Positions 22,971 through 34,783 of a stretch of DNA of 64,000 bases are shown piece by piece; position 1 is the stretch's first letter, and each line of letters starts with the position of its first letter. The stretch comes from Cladorrhinum sp. PSN259 (lineage: Eukaryota; Ascomycota; Sordariomycetes; Sordariales; Podosporaceae): assembly GCA_033725935.1 (NCBI GenBank), contig MU867102.1:186001-250000 (forward strand). The letters run 5' to 3'. Made by a program: the position numbers and the translations under genes. The notes beneath the pieces are model-generated. The model ran no database searches. It saw nothing but the letters and a program-made list of their open reading frames with translations, and was not told where the DNA came from.

Positions 22971-23597
22971 TTACAAAGAAGTCGGCAGTTTATCGGTCTC
23001 AATGTATCGCTCCAGAAGCGCTTTGGTAGCCGATGCCGCAGTTGCCGCCGCGAAATCCTGCCCATCGTTGTTTTTGTGACTGTCCGCGTAGTCACAGACA
23101 CCTTTGACCATGATGCAAGGTAGTTCATCCCATACCCCAGTCGCCTCCATCTCCAATGCAAGAACACCGTGGCGGTCAGCGATCTTATCGCGCTCTATAC
23201 CTGACTTGACGACTTTATCACCTGATGCAATTATCCCAACAAATATCGATGGCGCCTGGGCTTGATCAAGGTTCCCTTCGAGCTCATATCGCCTCTTCAC
23301 CCTGAGTCGCGCCCGACGAATAAGACGCCCATTATCACATCCGACCTGATCACATGCTAACTTCCGAGAGGCTTCGCAAACAGGGTCTCCGCTCTAATGG
23401 TGGTTTTTACATATGCATTCTGGTGCAAAATGGTGCTTGTGATCGTAGTCGGGTGGGAAGAGTCTGTCTTTGGTAGATCCGGGGCCGACTTTGAATTTTG
23501 CTTCAAGAAGTTTCTTAATATATAAAAACGCGTGTGTGCCGATGTGATCTCCGGTTCTACCGTCACATATCGTCTGTGTCGGATGATTAGTACCCAA
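22971..23597 (-). pseudogene. PNP_UDP (nucleoside phosphorylase-like) domain remnant
   Basis: The minus-strand frame from 23597 down to 22971 reads as the C-terminal half of the phosphorylase-like domain found at the N-terminus of many fungal NLR-type proteins. It includes TKDRLFPPDYDHKHH, then IFVGIIASGDKVVKSG, LALEMEATGVWDELPC and VKGVCDYADSHKN. One in-frame TAG at 23394-23396 separates the two parts, which otherwise share the same frame. The N-terminal half of the domain and any NACHT or repeat region are absent. It is therefore probably a dead fragment, although an unrecognised intron over the stop cannot be excluded. Confidence 0.7.
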
Positions 23598-24001
23598 CCA
23601 CCATTATTTGCCTGTAGTATTTATCAAAGAGCTCTAGGAGAGTACATGTACAGTAAAGAGACGTCAGACCGGATTTTCGTGACCACCACCCGTGTGTGAG
23701 AATCATTCGGCCGTTGTACTTGGTATCAATGTTCGCTGACGGTGCAGGAAAAGAAGGCTTTTGGCGCAGAAATCCGTCTCACTGCAGGTTATTTATTCTT
23801 GATCCCATGGAAATACAAGCAAACCTAACTCAGCTCAAGTGTCGATGACACCCGGAAAAAAAAAAAAAAGAGGGGGAAACAGAAAATTTGGAATCTTTTG
23901 GTTTCTTTTGTCTAATGCTGGTGAGAATCGCTACAAGGTTTTTAGAGTATATCTGACTACATGCTTGTGATCGCTTACATGTACTTAACGATTGATCGCA
24001 T
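23598..24001. other. Intergenic region
   Basis: This 400-bp gap contains a poly-A/poly-G low-complexity tract at about 23857-23877. No gene was seen, and no upstream half of the phosphorylase domain was found here. Confidence 0.4.
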
Positions 24002-25407
24002 CTAAGCAGTCGATACCTTGATAACCCGCATATCATGAAGACCAATGTCAAACGAGATGCTCGTTCCGCTTCCACTCTGTCCGGTGTACATCTCCTTCCA
24101 CGTATACGTCCGGTCCGACAAGCCTGGCACGTCCTTGAAGTTCACACTGTACTTGCCTGCTGACGTTCCCGCGCAGAGCCCAATGACGACGCCGTCTGAC
24201 AGCGGACCGGCCCAGTAGGGGTAAATCTTCCCCTGAGCTGGTGCGGCAGCTCCGGGAGGACGGAAAGTAGTCGCGGCTTTGCCGAGCGGGTCTTGGTTGA
24301 TGTCGATGATCCCCTTGTTCTTGATGATGGCGAGGTTGGTGGAGGATATCTTGTTGAGATCCAAGCCGAGGACGAGGGGCGACTTGGTGATGGCCCAGAG
24401 GCCAAAGTGCAGCTTGCTCTGGTTCTCGTTTATCTTGGAGGAGCCGAGGTAGAGCATGTCGAGGTCGTTGAAGCCGCCCGGTCCGCTGTACTGGGAGATG
24501 CCGGCTGCTGCGCTGCCGATCCGCTCGACGCTGGCCCAATCGCCCCAGTTATCGACGCTCATTCTGTTTTAACGAAGTTAGCCCAAATCAAGAAATAGTA
24601 GAGGTCAGTATTCATACCGCCACGAGTGCCCGTAGCTGGCTCCCCAAGTCCAAACTTGGTCACGACCCCAGTTGCAAAGGTTGAAGTGGATCTTCTTGGT
24701 GTCTTTGGCCCCAATGATTGCGTCCCTCATTGGTGCGTAAAAGACCGTGGTGTTGCCCGCGGGATTCTGGCATGTCTGCGGTCGCGGATTCTGACGGCAA
24801 GGCGTGTAGCAGTTATCGTATTTCCTGTGGTGGTAATACAGGTTAGTAAAAGGGGAACGGTGAAAAAAAATGGGCACATACCAGTAATCTACTCCCCAGC
24901 CCACCAATTGGGCAACATCCGACTTTTCATGACCCTCGCTTCCGGGGTATCCGGCGCAAGTTTGAACGCCAGCGCACCCGTACAGGCCAAACTTGAGACC
25001 CATGCCGTGAATCTGGTCGACGACGGGCTTGATGCCGTTGGGCCACTTGGAGGGATCCGGGACAAGCTTTCCGCTTCCATCACGGTTCTTGGTCGTCCAG
25101 CAGTCATCAATATTGATATCTGGCAGAAATCATAAGCTTGTCAGCCCTTTGGTCACCCCGTTCAAAACCCTTTGGGGCGACAAAAAAAAAAGAAATGCAA
25201 CTCACACTCATACCCAAGATCCTTGAGGCCGAGGGAAACAAACTTGTTTGCCGTGTCGAGGGCGTATTTGGCTGAGGCGGCATTGCACTGGGCAACATTC
25301 CAGCTGCTCCATCCCATGTGAGGTTTCAAGCCAACCCCATCCTTGAGCGCAGCTGCACCGCTCGAGAGGAGGATGGCTGAAAACAGAATATCTTGGGAGT
25401 GCTTCAT
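24002..25407 (-). CDS. Alpha-galactosidase, GH27, secreted
   Basis: The start is ATG 25407 and the stop TAG is at 24002-24004. Introns are 25120-25205, 24825-24881 and 24564-24617. A signal peptide (ILFSAILLSSGAAAL) precedes the mature start KPHMGWSSWN. The YINIDDCW motif follows the first intron. The catalytic nucleophile Asp is in KYDNCY right after intron 2. The likely acid/base Asp is in SVDNWGDW right after intron 3, preceded by SYGHSWR. GPGGFNDLDMLYLG and TKSPLVLGLDL complete the barrel, and a C-terminal beta domain follows. The enzyme releases terminal alpha-galactose from galactomannans and oligosaccharides outside the cell. The catalytic set looks complete. Confidence 0.93.
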
Positions 25408-26392
25408 CCTTACGGGGGATGTTGGGGTTCAAGTGACCGGTTGAGAATTGAAGGATGGAAATCGGTCTCAGTTTAAATTGGAATGTTTAACGTCTAGGTA
25501 TATATATACTCGAAATTCGGCTTTATTTTATTTTTTGCCCCCTGCGGAATTTAAATCCCGATATGGAGCGGTGCTCCTTCAGCGGTTTCTGTTCACATCT
25601 AACGTGTGCACATGTGAGCTATGTGACTAGATACTCCGTAGGTTATCTAGTAAAGCTGGAATAATAAAAGCTGAAAGCTTGCACCATCGATTCCGACTGG
25701 AACGCATACTGACATCAACGGCTACAAGTCTATCCGTCAATCAGAATAGGGTTTTATATTGGTCTGTTCGCTTGCGTATAAACGCCCCAATCACGCAGTG
25801 TACAGGAGGGTAACGAGGTGGGGCCATTCTCATAACCGGCCATGTACGGTAGGATTGGAGACCAAAGTCGGTTTGGATACGGTAGAGACCCTCGGAAGTA
25901 ATACGCGCAATTAAGCGACGCCAAAGGTAGAAAGAGGATCAGGGACTGAATGCTTGGCTGATGGAATACAGTGTCGGAGTCTGAATAGATGCTCACTCTT
26001 TTTGTCTAATACTGGTAAGGCCTGGGTGATCGGCTCTAGTCTTCTTCCAAAAGTTTTTTCTAAGCATGCTATAAATGGCAGGGTTTTCCCCTCTCTTTGT
26101 TTGGCATCTCCAAAATTCATCTAATCCGGGAGAGCGTTCAAAAACGAACACAAAAACAGCCACGATCGTCGAAGTTGATGAGTAGAGGGACGTTATATCA
26201 TAAAAAACCTTGAACCTTGAACCTTTTTTTCTTTTTTTTTTTTCTTCCCGCATCTTTGTGTCTTATAAGTTATTGTCCTTGTTATTCCACCATTTCGCTA
26301 ATGTCAAGTATCAGATGGGTACATGGAAATCGATCGACTAACTAGATGTGCTTAATCATGACCAAACATGTATGTATTCCTAGCAATATGCC
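25408..26392. other. Intergenic region
   Basis: This 985-bp AT-rich gap lies upstream of the alpha-galactosidase and downstream of the HET gene. A T/C tract is present at 26226-26246. No gene was recognised. Confidence 0.4.
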
Positions 26393-28582
26393 TCATTCAA
26401 GACAAATCCGTATCCGCTTCACATTATTCAGCAACAGCAACTGCGTATCCCTCCCCCCTGTGGGCAACCTATCTCGATCGAAAAAAACATCCTCGCCATC
26501 CAGATAAACATTGGGACAAATATAATCCCAGAAAGCATACCCAATCCTTTCGTAGTGGTCAGAAACCTGCTTCAATATGATTATTTTCTTGATACGAAAA
26601 GAGGTTGGGTAGGGTTTGCCCTCCTGCCATTCATCTGCAGGGCTTATAACCCTTTCGGTAACGAGGAGGCCGAGCATCGTGTCATCCTCTGGCTCAGAAT
26701 TCAACATTGATAGAGCGGCGGTGAAAATGCCCGGGTATAACTCGATCATGCAAAAGTGCTCTCCCGGATGCGCGGTAACGGCAAGATAATCGACGTGATC
26801 TCCAACGGAGGTGATGATATGCTCTGTTTGAACTGGAGTTGCAAAGCGAAGTGGCATAACCGGCCCAGTGACGAAGAGCCGCCTTGAGCATGCCGCGGAT
26901 GAAGCGGAAGACGACGTGCTTGCTGTGTCGTGTGCTTGGTGGCCGACAGGCTCTGAAGGGATCGCGGCGGAAAACGGCTCGAGTAGAGGATCAGAATACC
27001 AGGTTTGCTGATCGGCCCAAAAATCATGGAACTCGACGGCGCCAGCCCAGCCAGCCCAAGACCAGCTCGGAAAATTTGGTCTCCGGATGGCTTTTTGCCT
27101 ATGGAGCCAATCCAAGTGGGGGATCCCATCGGGCGCTGGCACTCCCCATATATTATCAACTCGGCCCCCGCTGTGTAGGCCTTGGTAGTAGTAGTTCAAA
27201 ATGCCAGAGAAGGCCTTGAGAGAATCTTCTTGAAAGGTAAGTTCCCGCTTAGTATATTCTGTAATTGCTAATTCCAAGCTGGTCGAAATTGGAAAAACAT
27301 CTTCTTTTTTGAACATCCAGCTGTATTCCCGCCTGTTCCTTTCTGTGATGAAAGCGCTGGTCTGTTCAGGAGCCAACTGTTGCACCGACTCCTCGAGATG
27401 TACTTCGGAGCACAAGTATACGAGCCCTACATCTGTGAAGACGAGGCATCGCGTTGAAAGATAGCCTTCTTGGTAAGTCCAGGCCCGTGTTGCCCATGTC
27501 GAGGCTTTTGTTGCGTCGAAGCCGTATGGAAGTTCCAGCAGTGTGCATTGGGCGACCCTAACCTCGACCTGCCGCTTGCGAGAAACTTGACTCACGCCTG
27601 GAAGGCCGTCATGTGAACTCTCACCAGCTGCCGCAATAACCGTCAGATAGGCATTGGAATATATGCGATCCATGGCTCGGATAAATCGGTGTTTTTCAAC
27701 GCCATCCTGAGGAATGCACTGAACGGAAACAGTCAGTTCCATTCGAGGTAAAGGTGATCCATATTTGTAGACATCCAGGCGCCCGTCTCACGTACATATT
27801 TGTCCACCCAGAGAAATCTCAAGCCTAACGCACGCGTGACACTCATCGCATCCTGCACGACGATCGGGGCAGGCTTTTGGTCATCGTGGCACACCTTCCC
27901 CCAGACGTAAGATAAAGCAACATATCGACATGACTCTGGTGCCAAAACCACCACTGGAGTTACTGACGAACTCGAGCAATCAATAACACGAAGCCCAGGA
28001 ACTACCTGCCCGGTTGCGTAGGTACGGCAACTCTTGTGGCATTGGTAGCACTCATTGACCAGCTCTTGTATCGATCCAAAATCTTGGATATGAGGTGGGA
28101 CTATGCGACGCTCACTGGCTGTTTCCTGGCCGGGGCTGAGCAGGGCAAGAAACCTTTTGGGAGCAACTTGAAGACGAGGTATCGGCAATGCATTCTTGAA
28201 CCAATGCCTTATGCCGAGAAGCACAACGCTGTGTGGCCTGTTGGTTGGGGGGGGGAATCCGAAAGATAACATCGTACCGTGAAGCTTCAAGCTCGGATTC
28301 CCAGACGCTGTCGGACACAGGATTATCGTGCTCGCTGAGTTTGATAGTAGAAAGCATCCGACAAACTCGGCAGGTTGAGGTCCGCAGTTGCTCGTGGGTG
28401 GCTCCGACCATTCGAACGAATTGTCCAGTTGGCTCGCAGGACATGGAGTCAATTTCAGAAAAGGCTGGGTCGGTTGTATTGTTAACCAAACCATGCCAGT
28501 CAACCGCCCGACAATCTGAACAGAGCGACTCGTCATCCTCCGCTGGCGGAGCATCTCCAACGCTGGAAGTACGGAGGCTCAT
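26393..28582 (-). CDS. HET-domain (heterokaryon incompatibility-type) protein, frame broken at a C9 run
   Basis: The start is ATG 28582 and the stop TGA is at 26393-26395. The HET domain begins at YVALSYVWG and continues LGLRFLWVDKY, then, after intron 27719-27795, CIPQDG, AMDRIYSNAYLTVIAAAG and STWATRAWTYQEG. These are the classic HET blocks. The N-terminal part (SLCSDCRAVDW, CRVCRML) is in a different frame from the domain. The shift falls at nine consecutive C (28247-28255 as G on plus); eight would keep one frame. A 40-bp intron at 28238-28277 would also restore the frame but is short and lacks a clear branch site. HET proteins trigger cell death after fusion of unlike hyphae. Confidence 0.8.
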
Positions 28583-29519
28583 GGTCGAATGCGAACGAAT
28601 AATTAGTACGCCAAGGTTTGATCAGACTATCAAAAATCGAGCAGAGTTAGTCGCACAGTAACCAGATTTTAGCATGTGGACCAACTTTCCAGACAGTCGT
28701 TGATTTAAAAAAAGATAATCGTGCAGTTTGAGACGCGTGAGGCAACTGCCAGAAGTCAGGCGGACGGATGACACGCCCGTCTCCCAGCTTTAGGCAGCAG
28801 CGACCACACCATTGACCACCGCGATGTCGACCTGCAGGAGCTGAGGTCTGAGACGGGAAGATGCTATTGGCCAAAAAGAGCCACAAACCTATTGGTCGTA
28901 TAAGGGCCAAATAGCTCTAGAAATGTCGTATAAAAATGAGCTCGTCTTTAGAAGGTTAAAGTTAGGACAGTGAAATTGAAGAAAAAAATAATAAAAAAAT
29001 AGAAAGGCTAAAGAAAGAAAAAAGGAAAAGAAAGAAAAAAGGAAAAGAAAACCACCAACTCAAAAAAGAAGCCTAGAAAAGTTTCTCTGGAGAGTATGTC
29101 CATTCACACCTTGATGGCTGTCGCAGTACACTATAATGTAGATGATATACCCTGGCACCCTCAAGTGTTCCTTTTTCTGAGAAAAGCTGCATCAACTATC
29201 TCAAATACCCTTTTAGAATATCAAAGCAAAACGATTTGACATCTTTACAATAAGCGGCTAGTGCTTCAAAAGCCTCGCTATATGAGCTTGGATTTGGATT
29301 ACGATATTGACAGATAAATATCGATTAGCTTGAGCAAGTCTATAACGTACGAGTACTAGCACCCATAGTGTAGGGTTGACAACCATCACAAAAGTAGTGT
29401 GAATAGGCAATGTCTTCATACTAATAACCGTTTTAAAAAAACGTATGGTGCGAGATCACGAAAAAAGAAACGGTAGAAAAGTCGCCTTGTTAAAGTTTTA
29501 CAAATTTGATATTCGCTAA
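28583..29519. other. Intergenic, AT-rich with polypurine tract
   Basis: The sequence is AT-rich, with an A/G-only low-complexity tract at about 28978-29051. A short minus frame at 28647-28910 shows no domain. Confidence 0.45.
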
Positions 29520-29849
29520 CTATTCGACTTTCTCCATCTCCTGGGCAGCAAGCTTGGGCGCACCAAAGCAGTATGCCCCTCTGCAGCGATGACAATACTC
29601 GCCTGGGCGACCAACGTTTAGGCACGGCTTGCTGTTGACGCAGCTGCGTTGAGTGGCCTTGCAGGCACAGTTTAATCTTTTTCGGGAGTATAGGGCGCTG
29701 GGCGCCGGCCGGAGCTTGAGACTGGCGCTGCGTGAGATTTTTTGAGTGGTTGTGGTTATGCTTGATAGGCTTGATGAGCTGCTGGCGGCCCTTTTCGCAA
29801 TGGGTCGGGGGGATGTAGTGAGAGTGGTAGTACTAGGAGGCTTGAACAT
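29520..29849 (-). CDS. Small Cys-rich basic protein, unknown
   Basis: I do not recognise this ORF. The likely start is ATG 29849 (an upstream ATG at 29903 is also in frame), giving about 109 residues. The first half is Ser/Thr/Pro-rich and basic (KRAASSSSSLSSITTTT). The C-terminal 45 residues hold seven Cys in CAC, SCVNSKPC and YCHRCRGAYC, which looks like a compact metal-binding or disulfide module. There is no signal peptide, so a secreted effector is not supported. It stands in an AT-rich stretch with no close neighbour. Confidence 0.35.
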   Translation of the reverse strand: MFKPPSTTTLTTSPRPIAKRAASSSSSLSSITTTTQKISRSASLKLRPAPSALYSRKRLNCACKATQRSCVNSKPCLNVGRPGEYCHRCRGAYCFGAPKLAAQEMEKVE

Positions 29850-29903
29850 TTGAAGCGGATAGATATTAATGACTTGGGGTTGCGTTAACAACGTGAATGG
29901 CAA

Positions 29904-30886
29904 AATTAGGAAATGAAGACTGGATGGGATGAAAAAAGGAAACTGGGCTGCGGGAGTTACTTATTGTTCCCATGGTAGCCATCTTTGACAGTACTCCCTT
30001 TGTTGCCCAAGGTCGAGGAGTTGGCCACTCTACTTGACAATATAATTCAGAACTTTGTCTATGGTTCTAATAATATCATCTCAAGATCTTCGAATACAAT
30101 AGTGAGACTGTTTTCTTTGTCCTATTGCGCGGTATGAGAGAGAGTCTAAAAGTACAAGTGTTAGCAATGATAAGCAATTGGGGATGGCAGTCTGAGTTCT
30201 TGGTGCGGAAAGGAGTAATCGTGTCCGCTACACTCTTTCAAGATCCATCACCAGCGATGTTAATATAAACAGGATGCCCTTCTGGATCCTAAAGAGCTAT
30301 ATCAAACTAATGATCCGAGCACGAAGAACCTGAAGGGACGCCATAAAACAAAGATTTGTTCACCAAAAATTTGTTCTAGTTCTCTGTATGAGTCGATATC
30401 ATACTGTAGCCCCCAATGCCAGTTAGAACAACCATCACACCCTTCAAGTACAAAGCAAGCCATATCATGTGGTTGTTATCAGGCTCGTTCTGTGCTTCCT
30501 CAGAAAAGTGGAACACTCAGCGGTTCCGGGGTTCCGGCCAGGAAAGATAGCACAGCAGTCACACATAAACTTGTCGTCACACAAAGCTATTTTATGTACG
30601 TCAGATGCCGTTGGTAGTAATCATCAAGATCATTTCCGCTTTCGAGGCATGGATCCAATTAATCTTGCGTTTCCATTGGCTTCGCACAGACCAGTTGCTC
30701 GCTCTAAGAGACCCTTAAAGCTCCTTGGCCAAAGGTTAGTGCGAGGAGCGTTACATTGTGTAATCTTGGGCTCTCTCAACCCCTCTTATAGGTCATGCTA
30801 TATCTATAGCATCGTCAACCTGTCCAAAGCCTTGATCTCTTTAACCTCATTCTCAATCATCTCCCCTCCGCAACACGAAAACCACA
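29904..30886. other. Intergenic region
   Basis: This 980-bp AT-rich gap leads into the FAD oxidoreductase promoter. The last 60 bp before the ATG are C/T-rich. No gene was recognised. Confidence 0.4.
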
Positions 30887-32440
30887 ATGTCCACCGGCCT
30901 CGACGTAATCCCACCTTCCCTCCACCCCCTCATCCTCTCCGGCCTCCCTTCCTCCCGCATCGCAACTCCGTCCTCACCCCTTTACACAAATTCCCTCAAA
31001 TCCTACTGGTCCCTCTCAGCATCCTCTCTCTCTCCCCTTGCGATTCTCCAGCCAGAAACACCATCCGAACTCTCCCTGATCATCAAACACCTAGCCTCCT
31101 CCTCCACCCCCTTCGCCGTTCGCTCAGGGGGGCATAAAAACTGGCCAGGCTCAAACAACATCTCCTCACCAGGAGTCACGATCGACCTCTCCAACCTCTC
31201 AACCAACACCGTCACCCTCCACCCCTCTCACAAACTAGTCGACCTCGGCCCCGCCCTGAAATGGAAACAAGTCTACGCTGCCCTCCACCCGTTCGGACTC
31301 GCAGTGCCCGGCGGGCGTGAGGGAAACGTAGGCGTAGCAGGTCTCTTGCTGGGGGGAGGCAACACCTTCTTCACCGCTCGTCACGGATTCGCGTGCGATA
31401 ATGTCGTGTCGTACGACCTCGTCCTCGCTTCGGGCGAGATGACAACCGCGTCCGAGGCCTCGAATCCTGATTTGTTTCGGGCACTAAAGGGCGGGTCCAA
31501 CAACTTTGGCGTCGTCACGAAATTCACCATGAAAACCGTTCCATGTCCGGGAGTCGGCGGTGGCGTGTGGGGCGGCGTGGCGCTCTATCACAAGAGTCTG
31601 ATACCAACTGCTATTGACAGCATGGTTGAGTTTACGGACGAGCTCGAGAATGACAGAGACAATAATCTGATCTTGATCTTCACGCACCAGCCTAATTTCA
31701 GGGACGTGGTCATCGCGGCCCTCTACGTCAACGTCGCGGGCAAAGAAAAACCGCCCGCGTTTCAGAAGTGGCTGGAGATGCCCGAGGTGATGAACAAGAT
31801 CAAAATGACTTCCATCAAGGAGATGAGTGTAGAGTATAATATCCCTGACGGATTCTAGTAAGTGAACTCGTCCCTCTCTCTTCCGCTCGTTGCAAAATGA
31901 CAAATCAAATAATTAACGATTTTTTTCTTTCAAAAAAGCGACATCTGGTTCACCCTCTCGTTCAAAAACGACGCTCGCATCCTCACCAAAGCCTCGGAAC
32001 TACACGACGACCTCGTAGAAAAACTAAAGGCGTTCAACCCGGAGCAGGACTTCATCACCCAGTGTCTCTTCCAGCCTCTTCCAAAAATCTTTGCCGAAAA
32101 CTCCGTGAAAGCAGGCGGCAACGTGATGGGCGTCGAGCGGCATGACTCAAACGGGGTCTTGTTCTTGGCGACGGTCATGGCCAAGACCGGCGAGCAGGAG
32201 AGGTTTGCTTATCCCCTTGTCAAGCAGTGGGTTGAGGATATAAAGACATATGCTGCTAGCGTTGACGGAATGCTGCCGTGGATTTACTTGAACTATGCGG
32301 ATAAGAGCCAGGATCCCCTAAGAAGCTATGGAGAGGATAATCTCCAAAAGATTAGGGATGTAGCCGAGAAGTATGATCCCCAGGGCGTTTTTCAGACTTT
32401 GTGCCCTGGTGGGTTCAAAATCTCAAAGGTGGACGCTTAG
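30887..32440 (+). CDS. FAD-linked oxidoreductase, PCMH/BBE type
   Basis: The start is ATG 30887, one intron lies at 31858-31938 and the stop TAG is at 32438-32440. The N-terminal PCMH domain carries PFAVRSGGHKNWPG, whose His is the usual site of covalent FAD attachment. EGNVGVAGLLLGGGNTFF, SYDLVLASGEM and ALKGGSNNFGVVT follow. The second Cys used by bicovalent BBE enzymes is absent from the VGVAG loop, so FAD is probably linked only through His. The C-terminus has the YADKSQDPLRSYG and KYDPQGVFQTL signature. No signal peptide is evident. Such enzymes oxidise alcohols, sugars or natural products. The gene is convergent with a regulator 117 bp away. Confidence 0.9.
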
Positions 32441-32557
32441 GGTTGACATTGATTGAAAAGGGGACGAAGAATTGAGAATAATTTAATCTTCAAACTTATC
32501 CTAGAGAGATTTCAAAATGTTTTGCGCCATGACTCCTTGCAAGCTGATCCCAAAACA

Positions 32558-34783
32558 TCACGTAAACCCCAGATACTCACACGACCCAAAAGGATTACCC
32601 GGATCCAAGTAACTAGCAAAAGAATTGTCAATCATTTGCGTGAAACTATTGTCCCAAGAGTCAAAGATCAACGTGTCATTCGCCGAGACGTCTTCAGACA
32701 GCGCAAACGATGACAGAGGTGGAAGGTTGTTACCGCTGTCCCCCATCGTCGAGAAGGATTGTGTACTGGTTCCAGGAAGAGATATGGGACTTGGCTCAGC
32801 AGGGTATATCGGCCCATTGAGCAGTGAAGTAAACGGCGTAGCGCTTGACATTGGAGCTGTTGGGCCTGGTGGGTTTTCTGCTCTCCTTGTGGTGTCCTCT
32901 GGCCGTTCTATCGATCCCTTATTCGCATACCGCCATCGAAGAATTGCTTCACCCCGCTCCAAGTTCTTGACAACAGCATCGCCCAGTTTCACACTGAGAT
33001 ATGCGTTGCCCCAGATCTTGCCATAGTCTCTGAGAACAGCAAGAACCTTTTGGAAATCCGCTTTGCCTCGTGTTTTGAACACCGGCAGTTTGCTGAATCG
33101 CCACTTTCGATATGCGACACTGAGCGAAAGTGAGAGAGCATATGGGACGAATGGCATCGGACAGAGCTTGTAGTCTGACGTGACATCGAGAATTCGGTCC
33201 GAAGAATGGGATCTTCGCGCATTGACGTGACTAGGCGGAAGATGTCGATAGCTTTGGTCTGATGTTCCTGACTGCTCTAAAACAGACACAAAACGGTCGC
33301 GGCTCATTCGCACGGAGAGTACACCTATTGCGTGGTAAAAGACTTCGAGGGTCGTGAGGATGCCTTCGGGTTCATCCTGTGCTCCCACATCAAGGGCTAT
33401 GCTTTCATAAACCGGAATATCGATGTAGCAAAGCTTTGGTCGGGGTCGATACATCTCAATGACCTCGTCCAACAACAAGATCAGGGACATGAAGAGGCGA
33501 AAGCTTGGTCGATCATCGTTATCCCAAGTGGGCCGCTCAATATCGTCGTTGTGGAACATGACTGGTCGCCCAGAAAACACAGAGAGGAGTCTGTCAAGCG
33601 CATAGAGACATTTGAAGACCTGCCTGTGATCGTCATCTGGTGGTCCAGGGCCAGGGCCACCCTTGTGTCCGGCGAGATGGATACCATGTGAATGTACTAG
33701 AGTGACCAGTCTGGCATAGAGGTTCACCGGTCCAGATCGCTCTTGGATATTGTCCGGTTGCCAGAACATGCAAGTGACGGCAAGAATCTGGAGGCTGTAG
33801 AGAACAGGAAGATCTGGACTCCTGACGCGTGTGTTGATAAAATTCGCCATAACCCGTGAGTATTCTTTGTGGTCGACAGAGCGACGGTGCTGAGGATCGC
33901 CAAGCTTCAGGATTGGATGGGCATCAGGATCATTTGACACAGCCAAGCAAACTGCTGCCTGTATCAGCTCTCGAAGGAGGGTTTCCTTGGGCAGTCCCAT
34001 CAGTGTCGATTGCTCAAAGGCAGGAAAGATGGGCTGGATCTTCCGTATATACAGATCTCTGATAATCTCCCATTCGGAATCGGATGGGAGGATAGCGGCG
34101 GTGAACTCGACACTGGAAAGTATTTGGCTGATGAGAGTTGATGTCGTGAGGTCTTGAACGGGTAACCATTTTCCATCTCCGGTAGAAATAGCGAAACGGA
34201 CGTTCTGCGTTGCCTCGACTCCATTATGCCCATCCTGATTGTGTACTGATCCATCTGGTGTAAGCTGGGCCGGCGGAGAGCTTTCTCTTGAATCCGAGCC
34301 GCCCCATACTGCTACTGAAACACCAATTCGCTTGTCCCTGTCCGCTGTCATGGTCGCTTCGGCAAGAATACCCTGGGGATTGGTGTCACCCATGAATTGG
34401 GAGGCGCGTTCCGGTTGCGGGGTTTCCAGCGAGCTTTGGACGGCATCAGGGCTGCTCAGTGTGGGCTTGTCATGAACCTGGGAGAAGAATCGAAGAAGTT
34501 GAACGGCGGCGTCCGAGACATCCCAATCTAGCGGTTTGCTGAGATTTTTGTTGGGTGCATGGGATCGTTGTCTTTTTGGCTCTGGCGCAACATCCGGGTT
34601 GTTATTGTTGTTGTCGTTTTTGTCGTCTTCGCCGTTCGAAAAATGTCCGCATTTTTTCTTTTTCCTCCTGCATGTCTCACATGCCTGGGTTACCTGTTTT
34701 CGCTTCACTGGTAAACCAGATTTATCATGGCCCACAAACCTGACCGGTTGGGAAGGTCCGGCGCCGTTTTTGGAGTTTGCCAT
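32558..34783 (-). CDS. Fungal transcription factor with an incomplete zinc cluster
   Basis: This is a single open frame of 741 residues. Near residue 33, QACETCRRKKKKCGH has the first three Cys of a Zn2Cys6 cluster. The second C-x2-C-x6-C half is missing, replaced by a charged Asn-rich stretch (DDKNDNNNNNPD). The mid region matches the fungal-specific TF domain: FPAFEQS, SLQILAVTCMFWQ, YARLVTLVHSHGIHL, KCLYALDRLLSVFSGRPVMF. The C-terminus is Ser/Pro-rich and ends acidic. I recall a fungal subfamily with the same short cluster, so it may be normal for the group. It lies between an FAD oxidoreductase (convergent) and a DUF1479 gene (divergent), a possible small regulon. Confidence 0.85.
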   Translation of the reverse strand: MANSKNGAGPSQPVRFVGHDKSGLPVKRKQVTQACETCRRKKKKCGHFSNGEDDKNDNNNNNPDVAPEPKRQRSHAPNKNLSKPLDWDVSDAAVQLLRFFSQVHDKPTLSSPDAVQSSLETPQPERASQFMGDTNPQGILAEATMTADRDKRIGVSVAVWGGSDSRESSPPAQLTPDGSVHNQDGHNGVEATQNVRFAISTGDGKWLPVQDLTTSTLISQILSSVEFTAAILPSDSEWEIIRDLYIRKIQPIFPAFEQSTLMGLPKETLLRELIQAAVCLAVSNDPDAHPILKLGDPQHRRSVDHKEYSRVMANFINTRVRSPDLPVLYSLQILAVTCMFWQPDNIQERSGPVNLYARLVTLVHSHGIHLAGHKGGPGPGPPDDDHRQVFKCLYALDRLLSVFSGRPVMFHNDDIERPTWDNDDRPSFRLFMSLILLLDEVIEMYRPRPKLCYIDIPVYESIALDVGAQDEPEGILTTLEVFYHAIGVLSVRMSRDRFVSVLEQSGTSDQSYRHLPPSHVNARRSHSSDRILDVTSDYKLCPMPFVPYALSLSLSVAYRKWRFSKLPVFKTRGKADFQKVLAVLRDYGKIWGNAYLSVKLGDAVVKNLERGEAILRWRYANKGSIERPEDTTRRAENPPGPTAPMSSATPFTSLLNGPIYPAEPSPISLPGTSTQSFSTMGDSGNNLPPLSSFALSEDVSANDTLIFDSWDNSFTQMIDNSFASYLDPGNPFGSCEYLGFT

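Noticed and set aside
28978..29051. A/G-only tract as a regulatory polypurine element
   Set aside because: Simple low-complexity sequence; no evidence of function.
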